Shown piece after piece: positions 35,318 to 42,771 of a stretch of DNA of 64,000 nt. The position numbers were made by a program, and so were the translations under genes. Origin of the DNA: Porphyromonadaceae bacterium UBA7048. Lineage in GTDB: Bacteria > Bacteroidota > Bacteroidia > Bacteroidales > Muribaculaceae. Positions within the stretch are counted from its first letter, which is position 1. Each line of letters opens with the position of its first letter. The DNA lies in NCBI GenBank assembly GCA_002493945.1, contig DLAL01000047.1, positions 1 through 64,000 on the forward strand, read 5' to 3'. A model generated the notes under the pieces. It searched no databases, was not told the origin of the DNA, and saw nothing but the letters and a program-made list of their open reading frames with translations.

Positions 35318-36175
35318 ATGCACTCTTTTTCCCTTGATCTCGGAGGGCGGGCGGTCGTATATGACCGGCCGGCCGTGATGGGCATCATCAACGTCACGCC
35401 CGATTCGTTCTATGGCAGTTCGCGGGTGCAGACCGCCGACGCTATTGCCGAGCGCGCCGCCGCCATGGTGCGCTCCGGTGCCGACATCATCGATGTCGGC
35501 GCCTACTCGTCGCGTCCCGGTGCCGACGATGTTCCCGAAGCGGAGGAGTGCGCACGCTTCGCCCTCGCCCTTCCGGCCATCCGGAGGGCAGTGGGATCCG
35601 AAGTGCCTGTCTCGGTCGATACATTCCGCTCGGGTGTGGCGCGCAGATGTGTGCTGGAGTGGGGCGCTGATATAGTCAACGACATTTCCGGCGGTCTGCT
35701 TGACCCCGATATGTTCCGCACCGTGGCAGAACTCCGCTGTCCCTACGTGCTCATGCACATGCGCGGCACTCCGGCCACCATGCAGAGCATGACGGACTAT
35801 GGTGGCGACGTCACATCGGAAGTGATATCCGAACTGAGCCGTCCGCTCTGGACGCTGGCCGAACTCGGTGTGGCCGATGTCATCATCGACCCCGGTTTCG
35901 GGTTCGCCAAAACGCTCGAGCAGAACTACGAGCTTCTCCGCAATCTCCGCGCTTTCGGCATCTTTGACCGCCCGATTCTCGTAGGAGTGTCGCGCAAGTC
36001 GATGATAACCCGTCTGCTGGGCATCTCCGCCGACGAAGCCCTGACGGCCACCGCCGTCATCGGGGCGCTCGCCATCGAGCGCGGTGCCTCCATCCTCCGT
36101 GTCCACGACCCGGCTGAGGCGGCTCAGACAATATCCATCCTCAAAGCTCTCGACCCATGTTTGATTTCGGAATAA
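35318..36175 (+). CDS. folP: Dihydropteroate synthase
   Basis: FolP condenses 6-hydroxymethyl-7,8-dihydropterin pyrophosphate with p-aminobenzoate; it is the sulfonamide target. The 285-residue protein shows MGIINVTPDSFYGSSR, IDVGAYSSRPGA, DIVNDISGGLLD, VLMHMRGTPATMQ and DPGFGFAKTLEQNYELL, the standard TIM-barrel motifs. Its last 19 bases overlap the start of cdaA, an arrangement that couples folate and cyclic di-AMP synthesis in translation. Confidence 0.96.
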   Translation: MHSFSLDLGGRAVVYDRPAVMGIINVTPDSFYGSSRVQTADAIAERAAAMVRSGADIIDVGAYSSRPGADDVPEAEECARFALALPAIRRAVGSEVPVSVDTFRSGVARRCVLEWGADIVNDISGGLLDPDMFRTVAELRCPYVLMHMRGTPATMQSMTDYGGDVTSEVISELSRPLWTLAELGVADVIIDPGFGFAKTLEQNYELLRNLRAFGIFDRPILVGVSRKSMITRLLGISADEALTATAVIGALAIERGASILRVHDPAEAAQTISILKALDPCLISE

Positions 36176-36939
36176 AGGACCTCGTCGACGTCCTCATCTT
36201 CGCCTGCCTGCTGTACTACATCTATAAGATGATGAAGGAGTCCGGCTCCATCAACATCTTCTATGGCGTGCTGGCGGTGATAGTGCTATGGGTTCTTACG
36301 TCCGAGATATTCAACATGAGGCTCATAGGTACGATTCTCGATAAGTTCATGGCCATCGGCCTGGTCATCATCGTCATACTCTTTCAGGACTCCATCAAGC
36401 GCTTCCTCGTCGAACTCGGCTCGAAACGGCGCTGGAAGTTTCTGGGGAAGATGTTCCATCACGACAGTCAGAACATCGACAACGACCGCCTCGCGTGGGT
36501 CATGCCCATAGTATACGCGTGCATGAGCATGGCCAAGAGCAAGACCGGAGCACTTATCGTCATAGAGCAGTCGATACCGCTGTCGCAGTATGCCGCTACG
36601 GGCGATATCATCGACGCGCGCATCAATACACGTCTGATCGAGAATATCTTCTTCAAGAACTCGCCTCTGCACGACGGGGCCATGATAGTGTCGCACAACC
36701 GTATCGAGGCTGCGGGATGTATTCTTCCCGTCAGCCACAGCAGTGATGTGCCGCGTTCGCTTGGTCTGCGTCACCGCTCGGCCCTCGGCATAGCTCAGGC
36801 GACAGATGCCGTTGCCATAGTCGTCTCGGAGGAGACCGGCAACATCTCGTTCGCCCATCGCGGAAAACTCGACTCGCCGATCAGCACTTCCGACCTCGAA
36901 AAACGTCTCAATGCCATAGCCATAACGTCAGTAGTATAA
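36157..36939 (+). CDS. cdaA: Diadenylate cyclase CdaA
   Basis: CdaA makes the second messenger cyclic di-AMP from two ATP. The 260-residue protein has three N-terminal hydrophobic segments (about residues 5-20, 28-48, 53-72) and a DAC domain with the active-site motifs LHDGAMIVS near residue 173 and GLRHRSALG near residue 205. Length and topology match CdaA of other bacteria. No CdaR-like or GlmM gene, which often accompany cdaA in Firmicutes, is next to it; here the partner is folP (19-base overlap). Confidence 0.95.
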   Translation: MFDFGIKDLVDVLIFACLLYYIYKMMKESGSINIFYGVLAVIVLWVLTSEIFNMRLIGTILDKFMAIGLVIIVILFQDSIKRFLVELGSKRRWKFLGKMFHHDSQNIDNDRLAWVMPIVYACMSMAKSKTGALIVIEQSIPLSQYAATGDIIDARINTRLIENIFFKNSPLHDGAMIVSHNRIEAAGCILPVSHSSDVPRSLGLRHRSALGIAQATDAVAIVVSEETGNISFAHRGKLDSPISTSDLEKRLNAIAITSVV

Positions 36940-36961
36940 GGCGTTTAGCCTGACGATACAG

Positions 36962-37004
36962 TTTGCCCCGTCAATTTTTTTGCAGAAAAATTTGGCGGGG
37001 CAAA
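36962..37004 (+). terminator. Long hairpin after cdaA, overlapping the next promoter
   Basis: TTTGCCCCG (36962-36970) pairs perfectly with CGGGGCAAA (36996-37004), and the stem continues through A/T pairs to a small loop around 36981-36985, about 18 pairs with one mismatch. It is followed by TTATTT. It lies 22 bases after the cdaA stop. Its right arm contains the -33 TTTG of the ABC operon promoter, so termination and initiation signals are superimposed. Confidence 0.65.
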
Positions 37005-37022
37005 TTATTTGTCATACCTTTG
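36991..37022 (+). promoter_or_regulatory. Promoter of the ABC/GntR operon
   Basis: TTTG (36991-36994), a 20-base spacer and TACCTTTG (37015-37022) match the Bacteroidetes consensus exactly. Transcription would start near 37029. Confidence 0.75.
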
Positions 37023-37043
37023 TGGTGTACTTGTGCACACCAC
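37022..37043. promoter_or_regulatory. Candidate operator for the YtrA-type GntR repressor
   Basis: GTGGTGT (37022-37028) and ACACCAC (37037-37043) form an inverted repeat with an 8-base spacer. It begins at the last base of the -7 box and covers the expected transcription start. A site here would block initiation, and the operon ends with a GntR/YtrA-family gene, so autoregulation is likely. This is inference from position and symmetry. Confidence 0.5.
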
Positions 37044-37076
37044 TACATTCAGAACATTATCAAATACATTATTCCT

Positions 37077-37142
37077 ATGGAAGGATTTTTCGAAGTCGCC
37101 CTCTCTTTTCTCGTCGTATTAGCCATAATCTGCTGCTTATGA
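37077..37142 (+). CDS. 21-residue hydrophobic peptide upstream of an ABC ATPase
   Basis: An ATG at 37077 opens a 21-codon frame encoding MEGFFEVALSFLVVLAIICC plus one Leu, nearly all hydrophobic and long enough for one membrane pass. The stop TGA overlaps the ATG of the ABC ATPase as ATGA (37139-37142), the same junction used twice more in this operon. It may be a real membrane microprotein or a short coupling/leader peptide. No database family is known to me. It lies about 48 bases after the predicted transcription start. Confidence 0.5.
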   Translation: MEGFFEVALSFLVVLAIICCL

Positions 37143-37975
37143 TACTCGACATCAAAGATCTGTGGTACAAATATCCCGGCAAACACGCCGATACGGCCCT
37201 CAAAGGCATCTCGGCAGTGGTAGGTCCCGGGCTGCACCTTCTCCTGGGCGAGAACGGTGCCGGGAAGACGACCTCGCTCCACATCATGGCCGGACTCCGC
37301 TTCCCCTCGGCAGGCTCGTGTACGCTTGACGGCTGCCCGACCGGGTCGAGGCTGCCGTCGGTCAGTTCGCATATATTCATGACGGGAGTCAACATGGAGT
37401 TTCCTGCCGCGTCAATCAGCGAGATGGCGAGAATCCATGCTCCGTTCTATCCGCATTTCGACGCCTTCGCCCTGCGCGACAATCTCGCCGCGTTCGGACT
37501 TGACGCCGACGCTCCGCTGCAGAATATGTCCACCGGCAATCGCCAGAAAGCCAAGGTGGCTTATGCGCTGGCGCTTAAAACCGATATACTCCTTCTCGAC
37601 GAACCGGCCAACGGTCTGGACATAGAGTCGCGCCATGCCTTGCAGAAGATGATGGCCGCACACGTCGGACCGGAGCAGACCGTGATTGTGTCGACCCACT
37701 CAATCCGCGACCTCGAGAACCTCTACGATGGAGTGATTGACCTCCATGACGGCAGGCTCAATTACGCTATGACGGTCGATGACATACTCGAGCACGTGTA
37801 CTTTGATGTGTCGTCCGTGGCTCCGGAAGATGCCTTATACTCCCGTCAGTGTCTTGGCCGCTGTCACAGTATATGTCCCAATGGCAGCGGCGATGAATCG
37901 AATATTGACTTCGAACTGCTTTACCTTGCCGCGAGAAACAATAAGGAACAGCTACTCAAATGCCTTGACAGATGA
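37139..37975 (+). CDS. ABC transporter ATP-binding protein
   Basis: A 278-residue ATPase. Walker A is LLLGENGAGKTTSLHIMAGL, the signature is a degenerate MSTGNRQKAKVAYALA, Walker B is DILLLDEPANGLD, and the switch His lies in TVIVSTHSIRDLENLYDG. The C-terminal 70 residues are an extension beyond the core. The frame is open from 36980, but the upstream 53 residues cover the promoter, so I place the start at 37139. It overlaps the permease gene by 4 bases (ATGA). With a YtrA-type regulator it resembles stress- or antibiotic-responsive exporters. Confidence 0.92.
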   Translation: MILDIKDLWYKYPGKHADTALKGISAVVGPGLHLLLGENGAGKTTSLHIMAGLRFPSAGSCTLDGCPTGSRLPSVSSHIFMTGVNMEFPAASISEMARIHAPFYPHFDAFALRDNLAAFGLDADAPLQNMSTGNRQKAKVAYALALKTDILLLDEPANGLDIESRHALQKMMAAHVGPEQTVIVSTHSIRDLENLYDGVIDLHDGRLNYAMTVDDILEHVYFDVSSVAPEDALYSRQCLGRCHSICPNGSGDESNIDFELLYLAARNNKEQLLKCLDR

Positions 37976-38727
37976 TATCATCAGAAATACTTTCAAAGAC
38001 CGACGCCACGCGTTGGGAGCGCATCATGATGGTGGCGCGCTATTACATGCCGTATCTTCGCGGCAAACTGCTGGCCATGTTCATCATGCCGGTTGTCTGC
38101 GAGATCATCCTGAGCATGGTTGTGAACAGCTACGGCCTTGAGGCTTATTTTCCGCTGGGTCTTATCTTCTCCATCTTCTTCATCGGCTGCATGGTGTTCA
38201 GTCCGATGCTTTTCGCACGCTCGCGCGGCCTGGAGACCGAACTGATGCTGCCGGCACTGCCTTTCGAGCGTAAGGTCGTGATATTCTCACTGTGCTTCGT
38301 CATCGTTCCGGTCATGGTTTTTGTCCCGAGCACACTTCTGGGCATGTTTGTCCTCAAAGTGCCTCATGCTGCGCTGAATACCCTCTTTCCAGACGTAATC
38401 TACAACGGCGTCACCATCCTCTACTCCGTACTGACGCTGCTTGTCTTCACGGCTTCGTGTCTGTGGGGTGTGATGGCACATACCACGCACCGTGTCGTGT
38501 GGGGCATCGCCTACGGATTTTTCGCATATATTCTGCTGGGATTCATCGGTCTGGTGGGAGGAGTCATATGGGGATTCATGCTTGCCTTCAACGGCTACGG
38601 GCTGGAGGAGGGCAGCGTGCTTCCGTTCTATAATTTTGTGATGGGCGGCGGCTGTATCGTCAGTGCCATAGGTTTCATTTTCGCTGTGTGGCGCACATCC
38701 CGCGCAATTTCAAGGATGCAGATATGA
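37972..38727 (+). CDS. ABC-2 type permease-like membrane protein
   Basis: A 251-residue membrane protein with six hydrophobic segments, e.g. LLAMFIMPVVCEIILSMVV, YFPLGLIFSIFFIGCMVF, VIFSLCFVIVPVMVF, ILYSVLTLLVFTASCLWGVM, AYGFFAYILLGFIGLVGGVI and FVMGGGCIVSAIGFIFAVW. It is the membrane partner of the ATPase, with which it overlaps by 4 bases; it overlaps the regulator gene by 4 bases as well. The exported substrate is unknown. Confidence 0.85.
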   Translation: MISSEILSKTDATRWERIMMVARYYMPYLRGKLLAMFIMPVVCEIILSMVVNSYGLEAYFPLGLIFSIFFIGCMVFSPMLFARSRGLETELMLPALPFERKVVIFSLCFVIVPVMVFVPSTLLGMFVLKVPHAALNTLFPDVIYNGVTILYSVLTLLVFTASCLWGVMAHTTHRVVWGIAYGFFAYILLGFIGLVGGVIWGFMLAFNGYGLEEGSVLPFYNFVMGGGCIVSAIGFIFAVWRTSRAISRMQI

Positions 38728-39083
38728 TTGAGTACGACGAAAGCAGACCGATATATCTACAAGTAGCCGATTACTGTCTTCAGCAGATTGAGTCAGGCCA
38801 ATGGCTGGCGGAAAGCAAGATTCCGTCTACCAAAGAGCTTGCTGTGACGCTGGGCGTGAACAACCGCACCATCATCAAGGCATACGAGGAGCTGGAAGCC
38901 ATCGGACTTGTCCGAGTCGTCCGCGGTCAGGGCTATTTCTGCAATTCTGATGTCGCTGACCGTCTCCGCGACCACTACAGGCGGCAGTTCGAGGACTGCC
39001 GGATTCCCGATTTCCTTTCCGCCGCCGAGCACTGCGGATATACTCTCGACGATGTTCTGAGCATGCTTGAGCGCCGCAGATAG
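38724..39083 (+). CDS. GntR-family regulator, YtrA type
   Basis: A 119-residue protein with an N-terminal winged helix (RPIYLQVADYCLQQIESGQW; KIPSTKELAVTLGVNNRTI; KAYEELEAIGLVRVVRGQGY) and only a short helical C-terminus, the layout of the YtrA subgroup that usually represses a neighbouring ABC operon. The start at 38724 overlaps the permease stop as ATGA; an in-frame ATG at 38688 would read inside the permease and is not favoured. A matching inverted repeat lies at the operon promoter (37022-37043). Its stop is 2 bases from the convergent dinB stop. Confidence 0.9.
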   Translation: MIEYDESRPIYLQVADYCLQQIESGQWLAESKIPSTKELAVTLGVNNRTIIKAYEELEAIGLVRVVRGQGYFCNSDVADRLRDHYRRQFEDCRIPDFLSAAEHCGYTLDDVLSMLERRR

Positions 39084-39085
39084 TT

Positions 39086-40159
39086 CTATTCGTCGAAGTC
39101 AAGGCGGAGCTGAAGAGGCGATTCCTTCTTTCCGCTGTCGGATTTTGACAGCGACATTCCGAGCAACCGTATCTTGCGGTCGCCCGGATTTTCTTTTTCG
39201 AGCAGCTCCCTTGCTATGCAGGCCAGTTCGGCAGCGGCGGCGACGTCGCCTATGTCCGACTTGCTCCGTGTGTGCGTCGAGAAATCCGAATATCTGATTT
39301 TCAGCGTGAACGTCGAGCCTTTGAAGGATTTGCGGCTGAGGCGCTCCTCAAGGTCAGCGGCAAGAGTCGCGAGCACGTTCTCAATTTCTTCCGGCTTGGA
39401 TATGTCGCTGTCGAGGGTCACTTCGCATCCCACCGACTTGCGTTCTCTGAAGGGCTCTACGGGACGGTTGTCTATGCCTCGGGCGAAATTATAGTACTGC
39501 AGCGCCGCTTTGCCGAAGTACAAGCGCAGCTCGGGGACAGAGAAATTGCGCAGGTCCTCGCCTGTGTATATGCCCAAAGAGTGCATCTTCGATGCCGTGA
39601 CGGGACCGACGCCCCAAAAACTCTCTATAGGCATCTTGGCCACGAAGTCGACGGCGCGCTCAGGCGCGATGACGCACAGGCCGTCAGGCTTGCGGTAGTC
39701 AGACGCGATTTTGGCAAGGAACATATTGTACGACACTCCTGCGGAGGCTATCAGGCCCAGTTCTTCTCGGATGCTCTTCTTTATCTCCCTGGCGATGTCG
39801 ATGGCCAGCGGTATATTGCGGTGGTTATGAGTGACATCGAGGAATGCTTCGTCGAGCGATATCGGCTCAATAATGTCGGTGTAGCGACGGAATATCTCAT
39901 GAATCTGAGCAGATACCGCTTTATACACGTCGAATCTGCAGTCGACGAACACGATGTCGGGGCACAGCCGGCGCGCTTTCGACGACGACATGGCCGAGCG
40001 GACTCCGTAGCGCCGCGCCTCATAGCTGGCGGCTGCTACGACGCCTCGGCCGTCGGCCTGTCCGACGGCTACCGGGAGGCCTTTCAGCCCGGGATTGTCG
40101 CGTTGCTCGACCGATGCGTAGAACGCATCCATATCTATGTGTATGATTTTTCGTATCAT
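39086..40159 (-). CDS. dinB: DNA polymerase IV
   Basis: A 357-residue Y-family translesion polymerase. It shows IIHIDMDAFYASVEQRDNP (metal Asp), the steric-gate and fingers region AASYEARRYGVRSAM, and the SLDEAFLDVT catalytic motif, with the helix-hairpin-helix IESFWGVGPVTASKMHSLGI. The C-terminus ends in QLRLDFDE, which looks like a sliding-clamp binding motif. Length is normal for DinB. It is downstream of tRNA-Glu in the same direction and convergent with the GntR gene. Confidence 0.95.
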   Translation of the reverse strand: MIRKIIHIDMDAFYASVEQRDNPGLKGLPVAVGQADGRGVVAAASYEARRYGVRSAMSSSKARRLCPDIVFVDCRFDVYKAVSAQIHEIFRRYTDIIEPISLDEAFLDVTHNHRNIPLAIDIAREIKKSIREELGLIASAGVSYNMFLAKIASDYRKPDGLCVIAPERAVDFVAKMPIESFWGVGPVTASKMHSLGIYTGEDLRNFSVPELRLYFGKAALQYYNFARGIDNRPVEPFRERKSVGCEVTLDSDISKPEEIENVLATLAADLEERLSRKSFKGSTFTLKIRYSDFSTHTRSKSDIGDVAAAAELACIARELLEKENPGDRKIRLLGMSLSKSDSGKKESPLQLRLDFDE

Positions 40160-40277
40160 TGTAGAGTAGGGGAGTCGGTGGTTCTGAAAGAGAGCCGGGC
40201 GGAGCTGACGCCGTCCGTGTATATTGATAAAACAAGCGAGGCAAACTTCTGAAGTCTGCCTCGCTGAATGGCTTTTG

Positions 40278-40350
40278 TAGCGAATCAGGGAATCGAACCC
40301 TGGTCTCCACCGTGAGAGGGTGGCGTGCTAGGCCACTACACTAAATCGCC
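40278..40350 (-). tRNA. tRNA-Glu (CTC anticodon)
   Basis: On the minus strand the 73-base sequence starts GGCGATT, has a D-arm GTGT/GCAC, an anticodon stem CCACC/GGTGG enclosing the loop CTCTCAC (anticodon CTC, reading GAG), a T-arm CAGGG/CCCTG with loop TTCGATT, and ends ATTCGCT plus A as discriminator. The acceptor stem has one T-T mismatch and one G-T pair. CCA is not encoded. Confidence 0.93.
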
Positions 40351-40388
40351 ATTTTGATTTGTGAGAGTGTCTCTCGCTTTTTGCACTG

Positions 40389-40420
40389 CAAAGTTACGGC
40401 GTATTTTTGGACCCTGCAAG
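40389..40420 (-). promoter_or_regulatory. Promoter of tRNA-Glu
   Basis: On the minus strand CTTG (40417-40420), 20 bases, then TAACTTTG (40389-40396). The -7 box is exact and the -33 has one mismatch. Transcription would start near 40382, about 32 bases before the tRNA. Confidence 0.6.
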
Positions 40421-40619
40421 TGTTTTCTTTGTTTTAACACTATTTTAACATTTAGCTCATGCGGAGTATGCTTCGAGGACTCCCTGTTCGTGCATACCCT
40501 GAGCGGGCAGAGGAGGTGTAATCAGTAGGCATATTTGCTATAGAATATAATAGAAAGCCGCCTAATCCTGTAATTTGGCAGATAATATTTCAAAAAACAC
40601 CTGATTATTAACGATTTTT

Positions 40620-40650
40620 TTTGCTGTTAGAAAAGTTTTTCGTATGTTTG
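40620..40650 (+). promoter_or_regulatory. Promoter of the queF-queC operon
   Basis: TTTG (40620-40623), 19 bases, then TATGTTTG (40643-40650): an exact Bacteroidetes consensus. It predicts a start near 40657 and therefore a leader of about 243 bases before queF. The 220 bases before it (40400-40619) hold nothing I can name. Confidence 0.72.
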
Positions 40651-40656
40651 CCAAAA

Positions 40657-40899
40657 ATTTAAGATTCAAGTGACAAATTCGATCAGACGTAATATTTCTA
40701 ATCCGCGCTACCTCGCTTCCGTTTTTGTAAAGCGGGGTCTGGCATGGTTGCCTGATAGCATTTTCCTGCGTTCTATTCCGGCTACGGCACCTTCACTCCT
40801 TCGGAATGGAACGAGCGCTTCGGCGACATGATAGAGCTTCAGCGCTTAGAATTTAAGTAACTATATCTATTATAATTATAAATAGAGAAAGAATCAATT
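40657..40899 (+). promoter_or_regulatory. Long structured leader of queF-queC, with a possible gene fragment
   Basis: The leader can fold into several stems: ACCTCGCTT/AAGCGGGGT (40710-40718 with 40730-40738), GGCA/TGCC (40741-40752), and ATTCCG/CGGAAT (40775-40780 with 40802-40807). No match to the known preQ1 riboswitch consensus is visible. Between 40757 and 40860 one frame reads HFPAFYSGYGTFTPSEWNER and ends in a stop at 40858-40860; it looks like the C-terminus of a protein but has a stop just upstream and no start. The region is either a regulatory leader, the relic of a lost gene, or both. Confidence 0.4.
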
Positions 40900-41373
40900 A
40901 TGCCACGTGAGATAGACGAGCTTGCAACGTGTTCGCTCCTTGGTAACACAGGCGTGAAGTACCCGGCTGACTACGCACCCGAGATGCTTGAGACTTTTCA
41001 GAATAAGCATCCCGAGCGTGACTACCTCGTCACGTTCACCTGTCCCGAGTTCACATCCCTGTGCCCCAAGACCGGACAGCCTGATTTCGGCCGCATCATT
41101 ATCAACTATATCCCTGATGAGAAGATGGTGGAGAGCAAGAGCCTGAAATTGTATCTTTTCAGTTTCAGAAACCACGGAGACTTTCATGAAGACTGTGTCA
41201 ACATCATCATGAAGGATCTGGTGAAACTCATGCAGCCTCGCTATCTTGAGGTGCGCGGAGTGTTCATGCCGCGCGGAGGCATTTCTATTATTCCTTTTGC
41301 CAATTATGGCGACGACGCTCATCAGGACATGGTGCGTCAGCGCCTGATGGCTGTTTTCCCTTCAGATTTTTGA
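40900..41373 (+). CDS. queF: NADPH-dependent preQ0 reductase
   Basis: QueF reduces the nitrile of 7-cyano-7-deazaguanine (preQ0) to preQ1 for queuosine in tRNA. The 157-residue protein is the short unimodular form, with VTFTCPEFTSLCPKTGQPDFG (the catalytic Cys lies in this segment) and VESKSLKLYLFSFRNHGDFHEDC, the NADPH/QueF motif. It is followed 3 bases later by queC, whose product makes its substrate. The start at 40900 is the only ATG that gives the family N-terminus. Confidence 0.95.
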   Translation: MPREIDELATCSLLGNTGVKYPADYAPEMLETFQNKHPERDYLVTFTCPEFTSLCPKTGQPDFGRIIINYIPDEKMVESKSLKLYLFSFRNHGDFHEDCVNIIMKDLVKLMQPRYLEVRGVFMPRGGISIIPFANYGDDAHQDMVRQRLMAVFPSDF

Positions 41374-41376
41374 TCT

Positions 41377-42048
41377 ATGAGCAACAACAGATCAGGAAAG
41401 AACGCCCTGATGGTGCTGTCAGGGGGAATGGATTCGGTGACGATGCTCTACGAGTACGCCTCCGAAATCGAATTTGCCGTGAACTTCAGCTACGGCTCGA
41501 ACCACAACGAGCGCGAGCTTGAGTGCGCACGCTATCACTGCCGGCGCCTCGGCATCGAACTGGTGGAAATCGATCTCTCCTTCATCGCCAGATATTTCCA
41601 TAGCTCGCTTCTTGAAGGTGCGGATGCCATCCCCGAAGGCGACTATGACTTCGACAACATGAAGTCGACTGTCGTCCCCTTCCGCAACGGCATCATGCTC
41701 GCCGCCGCCGCCGGACTGGCCGAGAGCCACGGACTCGAAACGGTCATGATAGCCAATCATGCCGGCGACCATGCGCTATATCCCGACTGTCGCAAGAGCT
41801 TCATCGACGCGATGTCGGAGGCCATAGCCCAGGGAACCTATGAAGGTATCCGGGTGAAGGCTCCTTACACACTTCTGAGCAAATCAGACATCGCTCTTCG
41901 AGGCAAGACTCTGGGCATTGACTATTCCACTACTTATTCCTGCTACAGAGGTCAGGAGAAGCATTGCGGACGTTGCGGCACCTGCCGTGAACGCCGTCAG
42001 GCGCTTGCCGATGCCGGAATCGTCGACACTACAGAATACGAAGACTGA
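41377..42048 (+). CDS. queC: 7-cyano-7-deazaguanine synthase
   Basis: QueC converts 7-carboxy-7-deazaguanine to preQ0 with ATP and ammonia. The 223-residue protein has the PP-loop LSGGMDSVTMLYEYA near the start and the zinc-binding cluster CYRGQEKHCGRCGTCRERRQA near the C-terminus; between them lie PFRNGIMLAAAAGLAE and ANHAGDHALYPDCR. It is co-transcribed with queF (3-base gap). The queD and queE genes are not in the window. Confidence 0.95.
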   Translation: MSNNRSGKNALMVLSGGMDSVTMLYEYASEIEFAVNFSYGSNHNERELECARYHCRRLGIELVEIDLSFIARYFHSSLLEGADAIPEGDYDFDNMKSTVVPFRNGIMLAAAAGLAESHGLETVMIANHAGDHALYPDCRKSFIDAMSEAIAQGTYEGIRVKAPYTLLSKSDIALRGKTLGIDYSTTYSCYRGQEKHCGRCGTCRERRQALADAGIVDTTEYED

Positions 42049-42101
42049 TACACAATATAAAAACCGAGACATTTTTCAATATATTACCAACTCTCAAAAT
42101 T

Positions 42102-42284
42102 ATGTCCATGGAATCGTTAATCAACGCCATCAACGAGGCATACGAGGCATTTCGTGCCGACGCTGTCCTCCAGCAGGAAAAGAACAACAAAGCAGCCGGT
42201 ACACGTGCCCGCAAGGCTTCGCTCGAACTCGAAAAACTCATGAAAGAGTTCCGCAAGGTTTCGCTCGAACAGTCCAAGCAGTAA
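42102..42284 (+). CDS. Histone H1-like protein
   Basis: A 60-residue helical protein of the Bacteroidetes histone H1-like group. It has a conserved N-terminal helix (LINAINEAYEAFRADAVLQQ), then the signature KNNKAAGTRARKASLELEKL and the tail MKEFRKVSLEQSKQ. Unlike longer Hc1-type proteins it lacks a Lys/Ala-rich tail. It is thought to bind DNA, but this short class has little direct evidence. It follows queC by 53 bases and may have its own promoter. Confidence 0.82.
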   Translation: MSMESLINAINEAYEAFRADAVLQQEKNNKAAGTRARKASLELEKLMKEFRKVSLEQSKQ

Positions 42285-42448
42285 GTCTCCGCTTTTCTTT
42301 GCGCTCTTCTCTGATCACCTATTGAACATCTCCTCCTCGCTTTTTTATTTTTTGTCCGACATCCGCCCGTGTGCTTGTTCTTAGAGAGCCGCGTGGCGGG
42401 TGTACTGCTGTTATATGTGTTAAATTAGTGTTAAAATCATGACATCCT

Positions 42449-42479
42449 ATTGCCGGTAACGAAAAAGGTCGTACCTTTG
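42449..42479 (+). promoter_or_regulatory. Promoter of the SRP RNA
   Basis: ATTG (42449-42452), 19 bases, then the exact -7 box TACCTTTG (42472-42479). The predicted start, near 42486, coincides with the 5' end of the SRP RNA stem. Confidence 0.65.
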
Positions 42480-42484
42480 CACCC

Positions 42485-42580
42485 GGGTAAGTCCTACACG
42501 GTTTGCTCCCCGAGAATCCCCCAGGTCTTGACCGAAGCAAGGGTATTGGGTTGAGCGAGCGCGATGTAGTAAGCTTGCCC
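42485..42580 (+). ncRNA. ffs: Signal recognition particle RNA, small bacterial type
   Basis: About 96 bases. The ends pair as GGGTAAG (42485-42491) with CTTGCCC (42574-42580). The apical domain carries the Ffh-binding region, CCCCCAGGTCTTGACC followed by GAAGCAAGGGTATTGGG, matching the conserved CAGG...GAAGCA core of 4.5S RNA. A run of seven Ts (42581-42587) directly after the stem acts as terminator. The RNA forms SRP with Ffh and targets membrane proteins co-translationally. Confidence 0.88.
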
Positions 42581-42656
42581 TTTTTTTGTATCCTTACGTC
42601 AGGGAGTGTATAGACTTTTTTAGGGGGAGGATGTCAGATAATTCATAATTAATTCT

Positions 42657-42664
42657 TAACTTTG
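42657..42664 (+). promoter_or_regulatory. -7 box for the coiled-coil gene
   Basis: TAACTTTG is an exact TAnnTTTG box 107 bases before the ATG at 42772. No TTTG is seen at -33. The leader between them has GC-rich inverted sequences (around 42685-42718) but no known RNA motif. Confidence 0.4.
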
Positions 42665-42771
42665 TAGCTGATAAGCTCAGGCCGGTACGCATGGCGCAGA
42701 GCCCCATCGCCCGGCTACAGCCCGATTAACGGATTTACAGTTTATAAGAATTACTTTCTCAGACAGATAGC

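Noticed and set aside
40657..40899. A preQ1-I riboswitch in front of queF.
   Set aside because: The compact H-type pseudoknot consensus with its A-rich tail is not present; only unclassified stems are seen.
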